Part shown: positions 22,277-33,599 of the stretch, one piece after another
Numbering within the stretch: the first letter of the stretch is position 1
Layout: every line of letters begins with the position of its first letter
DNA from: Rhizophagus irregularis
Lineage: Eukaryota > Glomeromycota > Glomeromycetes > Glomerales > Glomeraceae
Direction: 5' to 3'
DNA length: 64,000 bases
Assembly (NCBI RefSeq): GCF_026210795.1
Contig: NC_089452.1
Span: 1,302,001 to 1,366,000 of the forward strand
The notes under the pieces: generated by a model
The model's input: only the letters and a program-made list of their open reading frames with translations
What the model was told of the DNA's origin: nothing
The model's database searches: none
Translations under genes and position numbers: made by a program

Positions 22277-23256
22277 ATTAAAAATAAAGCTTTAAATGAT
22301 TTTAATAATGAAAGTTGTTACTTTTAATTTATTAATGTGAATTCGTGTTATGTTTGGTTATGAGAAAACAAGCCTTTGCATTACTATCAAAATATATAGT
22401 GTTTTATAACTACCAGAATTATTAAATAATTTGTGGAAAGTGTATCGTGAAAGAATTAATAGTTTTGAAAGTAATTGGAAAGTTTAAGCATAATGTCACA
22501 TATAATATATTAATGAAGCTTAAAGATTTTACTTTAAAGATATTTTTTAACTCTTTAATAAAGTTACTGATTTTTTATAGAAAAATTCACGCAAAATTTT
22601 TTTCTATTTAATATGAAATTTTGTAATACGTAATCAACCAATCATAATGATTTTTAACCTATGCTTTTTTATGCTAATAATCATAGTTTTTCATTAATAT
22701 TTATTGTTCTTTTTAAAAAATTTTTTATACATAAACTAATACATCTGAGTAGGTAGATTATTTTTGGCATAAAAGATTTAACATTTGAAATACATGAATG
22801 ATAATTATGTAATAAATTCCTTTTTCTAAGACGCAGTGTTAAATTAAAATGTTGCGCAGTACCAGACAATCAGATAAAATTCTCATTATAACAGTAAAAT
22901 TATAAATTAAATACTTACTACGAAAGGCTAAAATAAAAATTTATATAATAATGACACTTACTATAAAAGTTTTAAATAAAAATCACATAACAATAACTAG
23001 AATTTATTCATTGTTTCCGATTCGAATTCATTTTAGGATTCATTAAAAAAAAATAATAATAATACTCATGGCAATGGAAATATTTAAAACATTTACGTGC
23101 TAAAAAAAGCTTTAAAAAGACAATTTTATCACTTATTTTTAATTACTAAAAGAATTAATAAAGTATGTTATAATTTCATCTTACGTTGATGAGCTTTTTT
23201 TCAATTGCAACTAATTAATTTATTCCTTTTTTTATTCTTTACATATAAATTATTAG
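22277..23256. other. 3' flank of the F-box pseudogene and intergenic sequence
   Basis: 22277-22510 resembles the downstream flank of the intact F-box gene at 30428. The remainder is AT-rich without recognised features. Confidence 0.5.
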
Positions 23257-23940
23257 GTATTGTATGATCTAAGTCGTGTCCCACTATCATCTTTTAGTGC
23301 TGGTCCTATCGACAATGATCTTTTTCATTGACAAGCGTCAATTATAAGTCCGTAAGTAATATTTTATCATGTGTAAAGATTATAATAACTTCGCTTGAAT
23401 ATTATGGTATAATTTGGATTAGAGGGATACTTAATACTCTGGAGGTATATTTTATCTTGATATTCGTCTTCCAAGTGAATATCCATTCAAACTACCAAAG
23501 GTATACTTTTGTTTGTACTGTTATTTAATAGCATGATTCAGTTGATTCACGTACTAAATTTATTATATATACAGGTGACTATCATCCGAATATTATTGAT
23601 AGTGAAAGTATAGACGTGGATTTCTTAAGGGATCAATATTCACCAGCAATTACCATCTCTAGGGGTAATAATAATTTATTATGTGGTATTTTTTATTATA
23701 TAAAAAAAAATATTAATCAAATCTTTTATTCTATCAAGTACTCTCGGGAATTATCAATTGTTGAGATATCCAAACCCAGGTATTTTAATTCATTTTTTCA
23801 TATTCATTATTTTATGATTAATTTCAATTAAAAATTATTTATCAATAAATTAGAATGCTCAATCGTACAAGACTGATCGTAATCATTATGAAGCTGCTGT
23901 TAGGGAATGGACTCGTAAATATTTTAGTGAGACATTATAA
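23257..23940 (+). pseudogene. Ubiquitin-conjugating enzyme E2 pseudogene (Ubc4/5-like)
   Basis: Exon-like islands with splice signals between them match E2 landmarks in order. These are PLSSFSAGPIDNDLFH, then a TGA at 23329-23331 where E2s have W; YSGGIFYLDIRLPSEYPFK; then YHPNIIDSESIDVDFLRDQ, SPAITIS, PNP and AQSYKTDRNHYEAAVREWTR, ending at the TAA at 23940. E2 enzymes carry ubiquitin on a cysteine in the segment HPNI..(S/G)IC.DIL. Here that position is aspartate (GAC at 23613-23615). An additional stop (TAA near 23431) and a shortened region before the last exon confirm decay. Donors and acceptors such as GTAAGT at 23352 are retained. The identity is firm and loss of function is very likely. 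Confidence 0.88.
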
Positions 23941-24210
23941 GATTTTTTCTTTATTGGCATTTTTATTTAAGTTTTATTATCTAAACCCATACATGTCCCA
24001 CTAATGTCTTATTTTAAATATCTTATTTTAAATGTAATTATTGATCAAATAAATCTAAAATATCTTAGTATAGAAAGAAAATTTATTGAATATTTAAACA
24101 AGTGGAAAAATAATTATTAAGTTATATAGTTATGTTATTTAAAGGTAGATTGAAAATGAGTCGCAACCTAAAAAACTATCAGCCCAACCAAAACATTTAT
24201 TACGCACAAT

Positions 24211-24253
24211 AATTAATAGTTATTCGGCACGAAGTGCCGAACAACTATTAATT
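24211..24253. repeat. Near-perfect 43-bp palindrome
   Basis: AATTAATAGTT, A, TTCGGCAC, loop GAA, GTGCCGAA, C, AACTATTAATT. The stem is 19 bp plus one mismatch around a 3-base loop. It could form a strong hairpin or cruciform. It lies between the E2 pseudogene and the kinase gene. Confidence 0.85.
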
Positions 24254-24570
24254 ATCCGGTATCACGTGATTTTTATAAATACATTGAGTGGAATATTGGT
24301 AGTTGTAAATATATCACAGTTTACATTTAACAATCAAATAATAATCATCAAAAAAATTTAAAATCTTTATTTATATAGAATATTCATAAATATAAAATCC
24401 AATAAATCCAATAAATCTACTGTATACATACTATAATATACTACGTGAATAAAAAAAACTAAAGATAATAATTTATAAAGCATAATGAAAGAAAAATAAA
24501 GTAAACTTAACTTCTAGTAATTTAAACTATTTGACTCTAACTTTCACATAAAAAAAAACTTCATTCGATA

Positions 24571-26467
24571 TTATTGTTCACTATCTTGACTAATTTCATT
24601 TAGTTCTATAAAAAAAAAAAATAGATTAGATAAAGGAAATATTAGTAAAATTACAAATTAAATAATAACTTACCCAATTCACTTAATTGAACATCTAAGC
24701 ATTCTGAAACTGTATATTATGTATTCATAGTATTTAAATGTTAACAAATGTAAATGAAATAATTATAATAATAATAATTAAGAGAATACTTACTTGGATT
24801 TGCTAATGTTGATTGAGCAGTATAATTAGCATCTATTAAAAATTAAATAACATAAATAATGTAAAATGGATTATATGATAAAAACAAAATTAAATTTAAT
24901 TACCTGAGCTGAATTGAAAAGATGATGAAGAATTTACTGGTTTTGGAAGATTTTTAAAATTTAAAAGTCTACTAGTATAAATTGCTTGTGGATGCGTTTT
25001 GAAGCTTTTGGATTTATCTTCATTTGACCTGTTTTTGAATTTTTCTTTTCTAATTTTATCACATTCCTTTGTTTGAAGATAAATTTCACTATTTTGACTA
25101 TCTTCACTACCTTCAATATCTTCAATTTCATCATTCCATTTCTTTAATAGTTGGTACAATTCTTTAGTGGTTGGCCTATTTTTTATTTCAGCATTCCAAC
25201 ATTTTATCATTAAATCTGCAAGTAACTTTGGTACATCTTTAGAAATTGTTGGTCTAAGCCCTTTACATATTTTAATAGCCAAAAATTCATCATGAGGAAT
25301 ACCATTAAAAGGAATTTCTTCAGAAAGAAGTTCATTCATTATTATTCCAAATGAGTAAATATCTGCTGCTTTTGTATATTGTTGTCCACATAAAACTTCT
25401 GGTGCCATGTATGGTAATACTCCATGAATTCCTTCTTCTTTAATTGATTGCTTTAAATTTGCTGGTTGACACATACCTAAATCACTTATAAATGGATAAC
25501 CACTGACATTATATAATATATTACCTGAATGAAAATCTTTGTAAACTTTTTCAGCATTATGAATATCTAAAAGTCCTCTTGCAATTTGTAGTAAATGATA
25601 AATTTTTGAATTATAATTTATATAATTTTTAGATTTATTTAAATAATTTCTCAAATTTCCATCATCACAATAATATAAAACCATCATATACTCTTTATTA
25701 TTTGGATTTTGAGTAATTCCATAACATGGAACAATATCATCAATATAAATCTGAAGATGAGATTTAATCTAATTATCATCAAAAAGGAAAAATTTTATTA
25801 ATAAATAAATGCAAATAACAAACTTTATATATAAGACAAAGTAAGTTTAAATTACCTCATTTAAAAAATCTGAACATATATCAGAAGAATTATTCAAACT
25901 TTTCAATGCATATTTATCAATATTGTCTCTAAGCCAACTTTGATTTTCAATATCCCAATAGTAAATATTTCCTTCAGGCCATTTTGCTGAATAAATCTTA
26001 CCAAAACCACCTTCTGCAATATAAGTGATATTTTGAAATTTTTCAAAAGGTATCCATTCAAGAAATGTATCATAACTTACAGCATTAAGTTGTGATTGTT
26101 GTATAAATTCATCAATATTTTTATTTCCACTAGTCCAATTTTTAAAGTTATCCTTAAATCTTTTAGCATTACAAGATTGACACCAATCTACTCCTGTGCC
26201 AGGTTCTTTACATTTTCCACATATTCCAAATGCTTGTCTTCTTTCTTCTAAATCTTCGATATAAACTATTCTTTCATCTACATTTTCTGATTCAATAGTT
26301 GAATCAATAGTAGAAATTGTAACATATCTCTTTTAATAGACAAAAAAATTTTTAATATCTTTAACTACAAAAATTCAATAAATAATTATAATTATTAAAA
26401 AATATTAAATTACTATTACCTGATATTTATCATCATACTTCCATAAATTTTTTGGTTTTTCATCCAT
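24571..26467 (-). CDS. TKL-type protein kinase with N-terminal zinc motif, six exons, 498 aa
   Basis: Exons on the minus strand: 26420-26467, 25856-26329, 24904-25768, 24794-24832, 24674-24709, 24571-24605. All introns are GT..AG, and the last three are phase 1. Lengths sum to 499 codons including stop. Residues 53-69 form a CxxC..CxxC zinc motif. The kinase domain starts near residue 105 (EWIPFEKF). It has a glycine loop AEGGFGKIY (121-129), a lysine in YALKSL (K159), the catalytic loop YKDFHSGN (D252, N257), DLG in place of DFG (270-272) and the PYMAPEV activation-segment end. The usual HRD is YKD; aspartate is kept but H and R are not. The tail has TSRLLNFKNLPKP, a motif shared with the kinase at 51150. 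Substrate unknown. Activity is plausible but unusual. Confidence 0.9.
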
Positions 26468-27670
26468 ATTAATTAATTTGAGTTGTGGATTATAATTTTA
26501 ATTTTAGTTATATAAATAAATAATTATGTTACTCGAAATAAATTTCATAATTATTATAAGTAAAAGAAAAAAAATTAAGAGTTGAATAAATTGCGCACAT
26601 TTATTTGTATTACCATTTGTATTACTATTTATACAACTATTTTATACAAACATTACTATTTTTGTGATTTTGTGACAAAGAAAATTCGTAAGCAGTTGCT
26701 GATCATCATAAAAAAGAAAGAAAATAAAATGGTTAAAATGATGGTTACATAAGGAGATTCAGGTCCAAATTTAGACAATGCTTTGTATGTTTAAGTTTAA
26801 AGTAAAAATAATTTTACTTCGCATTTTTTCAGTATTATTTTTTTCGGTAATGTATATGTAAATCATTATCAAAATAATAAAAACTTTATACTAAAACCAT
26901 TGCCAAATTATATATCAAAAATTTTAAAAAATTTATTTTAATCAAAGCTAGATGATGACGTTTGCTCATTTTTTACATAAGCTTTTTTTTGTCTTTACGC
27001 TAGGAAAATAATTTTTGGATTAATAATAATATTATATGATTATAGTTAAATGAACCTTATCTAGTAAATATGGTAAATAAAATAAATAAAAGAAATGTAA
27101 GGTATTTCATAATATCCGTATAGTGAAGTTATTATTACGAAGGTGACCAATATTAAAGGATCGAAAAATTATGCTCAAATAGTAAATGGCTCTTATATTA
27201 ACAAATTCATTCCTATAATAAAATATTAACAAATGTTTTTAAAAAAGACAATAAAATTTTGTCCGCTACTTCTGTAAAAATCTTGTAAATATGAACCTTT
27301 TATATGATTGCGTTTAATTTAATAAAAAGAATAATTTAACGAAAATACATTCTTTTATTTATAAAACCTTAAAGAATATTAATTTATCTGCAGTTATGTT
27401 AAAAATTTATTCGTTTATTTTGAGTTGATCTGAACCTAAATAAAGTAGTACTGTAGTTTAGTCTAAAGTAGAGTTACGATTCGAAAGAGTACATTTGGTA
27501 ATTATACACGGATTTTAATTAATAACAAGATGTATAAGAATGTCAAAAGCATCTATCAATAATTGCTTATTGATTACAGAATTTTGAAATCCGTAAGATG
27601 ATAATCATATGATCAGAATAATATGACTATTTAAGACTGATTAAAATAATCAAATAATTATATTTCTAAA
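26468..27670. other. Intergenic, no gene seen
   Basis: AT-rich spacer between the divergent 5' end of the kinase gene and the 3' end of the small membrane protein gene. No motif or repeat was recognised. Confidence 0.5.
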
Positions 27671-28188
27671 TTAAAGTTCTTGCTTTTTGTTACCCTTAAT
27701 ATTATCTTCAATATTATCGAATCTTCCTTCGAATATTCCTTTGATATTATTGAATCTTCCTTGAACGACATCGAATTTGTCGTTAGATATAGCAATTGAC
27801 AAATCAACTTTTTTTTTTAGTCCTTCCTTCATAGTTCGAATTTCCTAAAAAATGAATTATGTTACTGTCATATGAAGATTGCGTGATATGACGATCATTC
27901 ACATTTCATACATACATTTGTTGACATAACTACATAAAACAACATTATTGCAGCGAGAACTACTCCAACAATAATTTTATAATAGCCAAGATACTTCTTA
28001 ATCTGATTCATAATGACTGAGATACAAATTTGTTAATATGTCGACTAGCAAATGGTGCGTAAATAGACCAAGATGTTATTTAAGGGTTAGGGTATTGCGT
28101 AAAATAAAACCTTTCTTGCCATGAAAATACCTCCATCACTATCTTTATCGCCCTCTTGTCGTTTAGCTTCTTCTTGTTTATCAGGCAT
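27671..28188 (-). CDS. Small single-pass membrane protein, three exons, 110 aa
   Basis: Exons: 28131-28188 (58 bp), 27916-28016 (101 bp), 27671-27844 (174 bp). Introns are 114 and 71 bp with GTATTT..CAG and GTATGT..TAG ends. The joined frame is open with phase preserved, totalling 111 codons including stop. The N-terminus is charged (MPDKQEEAKRQEGDKDSDG). One strongly hydrophobic helix follows at about residues 34-51 (IIVGVVLAAIMLFYVVMS). A charged amphipathic C-terminal region has a doubled motif GRFNNIKGIFEGRFDNIEDN and a lysine-rich end. This looks like a membrane-anchored helical protein. Topology and organelle cannot be read from the sequence. I do not recognise the family. The correct phase across both introns argues that the gene is real. 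Confidence 0.75.
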
Positions 28189-28423
28189 TTTGTAAAAGTT
28201 GTATGATTTGTGACGGCGAATGATTATATGATTTAATGAAAATCCAGGAGTTCAGTCAGTATGTCGTATATATTTATCATTCTTGTTGTTACACAATCTA
28301 TATTATTTTTTTCGCATACTGATAAATTAATTTTTTGATGTATTACATCATAACAGCCACCAATTATCTTTTTTTTCTATTAATAACATATTGATACTAT
28401 AATGAAAATATATTCAACGTTTA

Positions 28424-28731
28424 TCATGTGATAAACTCCCAATGACATCCTCCAGAATTATTTCGAATACCTCGGCATACTTGTCCAATATTTACTTTGT
28501 CAATCCCTGTTACACGTTGTGCTTCTGCTATGGACGAAAATTCTTGAATAGAGCCGTCATCAAAAATCTGCTTGACAGCACGTTTGGTAGGTTTATTGTT
28601 ACAAAGCCCAAAATGTACGGCCTTCATTCGAACAAAATACTAATGCCACCAAACGATGAACCTAATATTTATGAATCATCCGGCCAATTCGGTAATAGCC
28701 TGTATATAATGATCCTTTGGTAATTTAAGCC
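28424..28731 (-). pseudogene. HNH/NUMOD homing-endonuclease-like relic
   Basis: The C-terminal 67-codon frame (28424-28627) carries a NUMOD1-like DNA-binding module: DDGSIQEFSSIAEAQRVTG, then VCRGIRNNSGGCHWEFI. Upstream in another frame is YTGYYRIGRMIHKY, a TAG, then VHRLVALVF, the segment that normally precedes the HNH zinc and catalytic core. The HNH core itself is missing between the two, and at least one frame change and one stop are present. Intact relatives cut DNA as homing endonucleases and occur in phages, giant viruses, organelles and Rhizophagus nuclear genomes. This copy is a fragment. Confidence 0.8.
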
Positions 28732-30250
28732 GTTGGTTAAATGAACCCTTCCCAAGGATGAGACTCTGAATTTTTGTGAATTAATCTATCACCTAAAATT
28801 CCAGACTCATAGAAAACAAGTCCTCCATTTTCTTTATTTTATTTATTTGTACCTTGTAATGCAAAGTTATTATTTTAAGTAATAGCTATTTATTTTTATA
28901 TATGTACTCCGTGAAGTTCCCATCAAAACACTTGCAATAAATACCTTTTTTGGTCATGATCTACTTATACGTTTAAATTGGGTGAAATTTTAAATAATCA
29001 TTAACCATTAATCATTATTGAGTAGAGTAGCGCCCCTCCCTCCTTGTGAAATTGGGTATTATTTATAAAAAATTAAATGCAAAATGAAAAATTTTTTTAA
29101 CGAATGAATTTATGACGCGTAAAAAAAAAAAATTAAATCCGAAAAAAGGTAATCAATAAGCCCCCAGCGACTAATTTAAAAAAATCACAGCAACAGTAAA
29201 ATTGTTTTATTATTTAGGAAATATTGAGGCTTAATGAACTGCAGTTATTATTATTATCAAAATATATGTTTAAGGAATAATAATAAATAAATAATTGTGA
29301 AAAAAAAATAAAAAAAAATTTTAAATGAATTTGTTAATTGTGAAAAAAAAAATTTTTTTTTTTTACGTGAATTTATTTTAATCAATAAGCCCCCAGTGAC
29401 TAATTTTAGTAACGACATTATAATTTTTCATTACCTTCTTAGGAAAATCATTTTCATTTTATTATTATTAATAAATCATCAATTTTGTTAAGACTGCGGT
29501 GGAAACGTAGTTTACTACGGGCGTAGGTCTTACAATGGTCAACGATCAATACACCAAAAGCTGCGGTTTGTGACCGTATCTTCAGTTTTGGCTATAGAAA
29601 ACGTCGCACATCAACTTACTGTATATCAAATTTTCTTACAAAATATACGTCATTTACCTTGGTTTATACATCATTCCCTGCGCTTTCTTTTTTCATAATA
29701 TGTCAATAATTTCTCTATAAAAAGTATAAAAAAAATTATAAAAATTCGTTAAAATTATTTGAAATTATTAAATTATGGATTGCGCATAATCCAAATTCTT
29801 GATAATAACAATAATAAAGTTTAATTTAATTAAGCTTTCTAAAGAAAAATTCGTGTGAACTTTTCTTTTCTTTAATATATTAAACAATTATCAAAAAAAA
29901 AAAAAGTCGCGTGAATTTTTCTTCCCCTAAACTGGTAATTTTATTATTTATTACTAATAATTAAAAAATTTTTATTTTTATTTTTAACATGTAAGACGAA
30001 GTTGAGGGGTAATAATATAAGTGACGCAGTAATATACAAAAACAGTCAATTAATAATTATTAAGCTACATTAATACAGTATATTACATGTGACTTTATGC
30101 TTAAATACTTTCAAAACTATTAATTCTTTTATTATTATTAATGATTAATTATAACGCTACACTTCGCAAATTAAATTATAGTAATGTAAGGATTTGCTTT
30201 CCCCAAACCAAGCATAACATGGATTTGTCAATTAGAATTGATTAGATTTT
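28732..30250. other. Intergenic with a short duplicated block and a hairpin
   Basis: AATCAATAAGCCCCCAG plus GACTAATTT occurs twice (about 29149 and 29380), marking a degenerate tandem duplication of about 230 bp with A-rich filling. A nested hairpin, TAAGAC..CGTAGTTTACTACG..GTCTTA, lies at 29489-29532. The rest is AT-rich. 30060-30250 is 3' flank shared with the F-box pseudogene at 20993-22276. No gene. Confidence 0.5.
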
Positions 30251-30257
30251 TCATATT

Positions 30258-30375
30258 CACTGGAAAAAGTTTTGGCCAAAGAGGAGTTAAAGCAAGAGGT
30301 TAAAGAAGCAAAAAAAATAAAGAGGAGGTAGAAAAAAATCGCAAAGAATTAGAGAAAAATAGTATGGAATCATGA
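30258..30375 (+). pseudogene. Coiled-coil gene tail (relic)
   Basis: The plus strand reads LEKVLAKEELKQEVKEAKK. It then changes frame to KEEVEKNRKELEKNSMES and stops near 30373. The charged heptad-like content indicates a former coiled-coil C-terminus. It sits just downstream of the F-box gene at 30428 and is absent from the corresponding flank at about 22330, so it is an insertion into that flank. Confidence 0.3.
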
Positions 30376-30427
30376 CATTAATAAATTAAAATACAACTTT
30401 TTATTTTTAAAATAAATGTGCAGGTCT

Positions 30428-32050
30428 TTATTTATTAAAATCATTATCATTTACAAAACTATATGCATCAATATATAAATCAAAGAATTTTTGAACTATA
30501 ATATTATGTAATTTAAATTCATTTACTTCGTCTTTTAAAGAAAATAATTCATTAGTCAAATCATCATCTAAAATAACAGCCAAATATTTAACCCTTTCCT
30601 TCTTCATAATATATTCCTTTATATAAAATAAAATAGTATTTTCATCATTATCTTGCGTTATATGTCCAATTATTAATTTCTTAGTAAAATTATTTTGTGA
30701 ATTTTTTAAAAATATTTCCAAATCACTTGTATTAAATGAAAGAGATAAACTTAAATATTCTAATTTTGGAGGAAGAACTTGTCCTAAATTTTGTAATACA
30801 GTTGAACTTAAATCATTACAATCATCATGAAAATCCATTTCAATAGTAAGATAATTAATAGTATGTTGATTATTTTTAATGATTGAGTAAATATTATTAT
30901 CATCAGGCATACCCGAATCAAAATATCTAATCTTTGTACAATATTTCATAATTAATTTAAATAATTGTCGTCTTTGTTCAATATATTCGTCATATTCGTT
31001 ACTTGTAAGTCCAAATCCAAAATTTTCTAAAAAATCACCAAATTTCTCTAATAGTAATTGTAATGATTCAATATGTAATATTTCATCCATAAATAAAGAT
31101 CTCAATTTAAAAGGTTTATTAACCTTAATAATTTGTTGAACAAAATCAGAATTTAAAGAACGACAGTAAATAAGATGAATAGATTCTAAAACATTCAATT
31201 GATCAAAAACCTCTTGTAAAATACTAACTATATTGTTAAAATCAGTGTGATAAAATATAATTGTATTTAAAGTATTTGAACAATTAGGATTTTTTAATGA
31301 TAAAAATGGATTATATAAAATAGAATTAGTTTCAAATGAAATTTTTTTGAGATTATGTTGTGAGATAATTATTTGTGACAAATATTTTTCAATTAATGAA
31401 CGATTATTGATATCATAAATAAAAATTTTAAAAACAATTGATGAGATTGATCTGCAATTAGAATATAAAAATTTTAAAAATACAATAGTATTTTCAAATG
31501 AAAAATTATCTAATCTTAAATTTCTAATGTTGCATGTAAAATTTGGATTTTTTAAAATTAAGTTCATATTATCATTAAAATATTTATGATCAATATCCGT
31601 AGGTAGCACAACTTCAAAAGAATGTAAATTTCCTTCATTTTCAATGAAAATTTCAAATAAATACCTATAAACTAAGCTTTCTAGCTTCTCATGATTGTAT
31701 TTATTCACCCATTTTCTAGCAGAACAATAAATTTTATATGTATCTAAGTATTTAATAAAACTAGGATAATTGAATAATGTATTTGAAAATAATAAATTAT
31801 TATTAATTCCATATTCATTAAATTTTGCTTTTCCATCTTCATTTAAAAAGCATAAATAAGTTTCAATACAACGATAATGTTTGGTAGGAATTGAAAATGG
31901 ATCTTCCCATAATAATGAAATGGCTAAACGACACCATAATCTATTAACTAAAATACATGAATATAATGTTGATAAATCTTTTCTAAAATATTGTATAATT
32001 TCATTTGTTAATTCAGGTAAATCCCCTGAAAATATTTTTGAGCATGTCAT
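30428..32050 (-). CDS. F-box-like protein, 540 aa
   Basis: Open frame with an F-box-like N-terminus: GDLPELTNEIIQYFRKD, SCILVNRLWCRLAI, LLWEDPFS. A long leucine/isoleucine/asparagine-rich body with degenerate leucine-rich character follows. An in-frame ATG 22 codons upstream (32116) gives 562 aa. The start at 32050 (MTCSKIF) is preferred because every paralogue begins M-T/A-CSK at this point and the DNA before it is the conserved upstream block. It is the intact relative of the pseudogenes at 20993-22276 and 54341-55380 and of the scrap at 39540. By family it would be a substrate adaptor of an SCF ubiquitin ligase; the substrate is unknown. Confidence 0.88.
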   Translation of the reverse strand: MTCSKIFSGDLPELTNEIIQYFRKDLSTLYSCILVNRLWCRLAISLLWEDPFSIPTKHYRCIETYLCFLNEDGKAKFNEYGINNNLLFSNTLFNYPSFIKYLDTYKIYCSARKWVNKYNHEKLESLVYRYLFEIFIENEGNLHSFEVVLPTDIDHKYFNDNMNLILKNPNFTCNIRNLRLDNFSFENTIVFLKFLYSNCRSISSIVFKIFIYDINNRSLIEKYLSQIIISQHNLKKISFETNSILYNPFLSLKNPNCSNTLNTIIFYHTDFNNIVSILQEVFDQLNVLESIHLIYCRSLNSDFVQQIIKVNKPFKLRSLFMDEILHIESLQLLLEKFGDFLENFGFGLTSNEYDEYIEQRRQLFKLIMKYCTKIRYFDSGMPDDNNIYSIIKNNQHTINYLTIEMDFHDDCNDLSSTVLQNLGQVLPPKLEYLSLSLSFNTSDLEIFLKNSQNNFTKKLIIGHITQDNDENTILFYIKEYIMKKERVKYLAVILDDDLTNELFSLKDEVNEFKLHNIIVQKFFDLYIDAYSFVNDNDFNK

Positions 32051-32165
32051 GTTCGTAAAGGAAAGAGAGGTTGCTTTTTGTTTCAAAAATAAAATATAAT
32101 TTATACAATTTTCCATAAAAAGACAACAAAAGAAACAAAAATTATATGTAAATCATTCCTTTTTT
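32051..32165 (-). promoter_or_regulatory. Conserved upstream block of the F-box family
   Basis: Reverse-strand version of the block at 20873-20992, including GGAATGATTTACAT and CTTTTTATGGAAAATT. It lies directly before the preferred ATG at 32050. It probably holds the core promoter and leader; no experimental element can be named. Confidence 0.5.
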
Positions 32166-32835
32166 ATTAATTCCGCGTATAATTTTGTCAATTGGTGTAA
32201 TTCCGTTACAGTGTTAGGAAATGACACAAATGATCTATGATCTACAGTAAAGCATTTGGAGAGATAATATTATTATATCATGTGATCTATAATGCTAGCC
32301 AGAATTATCAAACTGCGGCATTTTGGTGTTATACTTCTGATAGTACTGTACAGTATCTATTTTAGCTTTAGTATGGAATTTTACATGATTATTAAATATT
32401 ATATAAATTCCTATATTACTATACAGTATTACTACATATAAGTATGTAATATTATTTCAGTTATTTTGTAACAATGTAGCATTATTTGTTCAATAGCAAT
32501 TTTAATCTAAATTTATTATTGTAACAACGTAAACTGGTAACTGGTGCTTCTAAAGGATTATCAAATAAAATCAAGTAATTTCCAACATGCTAGTATCTGC
32601 TTTCAAAATCATATGGTCTTTCATCAGATTTACCTATATAATTTTCACTATCTAATTGATTTATACCATATCGATCCAATCTTCAATTATTTTGTTAGTA
32701 ATATTTTCAGAGATACCATCGATGGTAATCATTAATGACATTGTCACTTAAACATGACATGTGTCATTTTATCATTTGTCATTTTCAAATGATATTTTTT
32801 TAAATCATGATATAATTTTTATGTCATCTAGAATT
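32166..32835. other. Possible second member of the CAGTGTT/AAATGACA MITE group
   Basis: CAGTGTTAGGAAATGACAC at 32209 resembles the left end of the MITE at 10304. AAATGACA-type motifs recur at about 32735-32790 and 33570-33600, on both sides of the 32836-33538 element. A decayed MITE split by that insertion is possible. No matching 8-bp flanks were found, so the ends are not assigned. Confidence 0.3.
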
Positions 32836-33538
32836 TAGTGTTTCGATCCGGATAGAAACCGAAATCCGGATAAGATTAAATATAAGAAAATTTTTTCATC
32901 AATTGATCTTAACAAGATAAGTTAGTATATTTTTAATTAAATTAGTGATACTTTATTAATTTTAAATAAAATAAAATTCTAATTTTGGCCTGCAACCATG
33001 AATTTTGCCTGAATTATGCCGAAAATTTGAGAAACGTAAAATTTTGACAATAAGTACATTATAAATAATGAAAGGTTAGTCATAAAACTAATCAGGTTTG
33101 TTATGTTTATATACTATTTTGCTAATCAAATTCAACTTATCTATTAAAAAAAAAATTTTTTATATCATGGACCGACAGCAATTTGGGCCAAATGTATAAT
33201 GGCAGAAAAATTACAAAAATCCTAAATTTCGTTTAACTGGGATACTGCTGCCTCTTAAGTCTTGTAAAATATCAATTTCGCAAAATTCGGGCTGGCATTA
33301 CAGACGGCCCGAATTACTGCCAACCAACAAATATTATTTTAGCGAGGTAGGTTTAAATATGATAATTAATAGATAATAATTTAAATAAATAAGTAAATTT
33401 AAATGATTTAAAAAAATTTATTATAATTTTTTTTTATCCGAATAATGGGCCAAACTGGATATTTTCTATCCCGGATAATTATTTTTTTTTTCAGATATCT
33501 GGATACCATGGTTTTATCCGTACACGATCGAAACACTA
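32836..33538. mobile_element. hAT MITE, about 703 bp, same terminal family as the 6.3-kb hAT
   Basis: Begins TAGTGTTTCGATCCGGAT and ends CGATCGAAACACTA. Flanks ATCTAGAATT and ATCTAGATAT are imperfect direct repeats, consistent with a decayed target duplication. Internal ATCCGGAT and TTCAGATATCTGGAT motifs match those of the large hAT. No open frame. Confidence 0.8.
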
Positions 33539-33599
33539 ATCTAGATATCATTTAAATTCATTGAAATTAGTCAAATGGCAATGTCATTTAACATCACTA

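Noticed and set aside
32209-33599. A single large CAGTG-ended MITE spanning the 703-bp hAT MITE
   Set aside because: The left end looks right and the right end is weakly similar, but the 8-bp flanks (TTCCGTTA and CGTCAAGG) do not match, so the boundaries are not supported.
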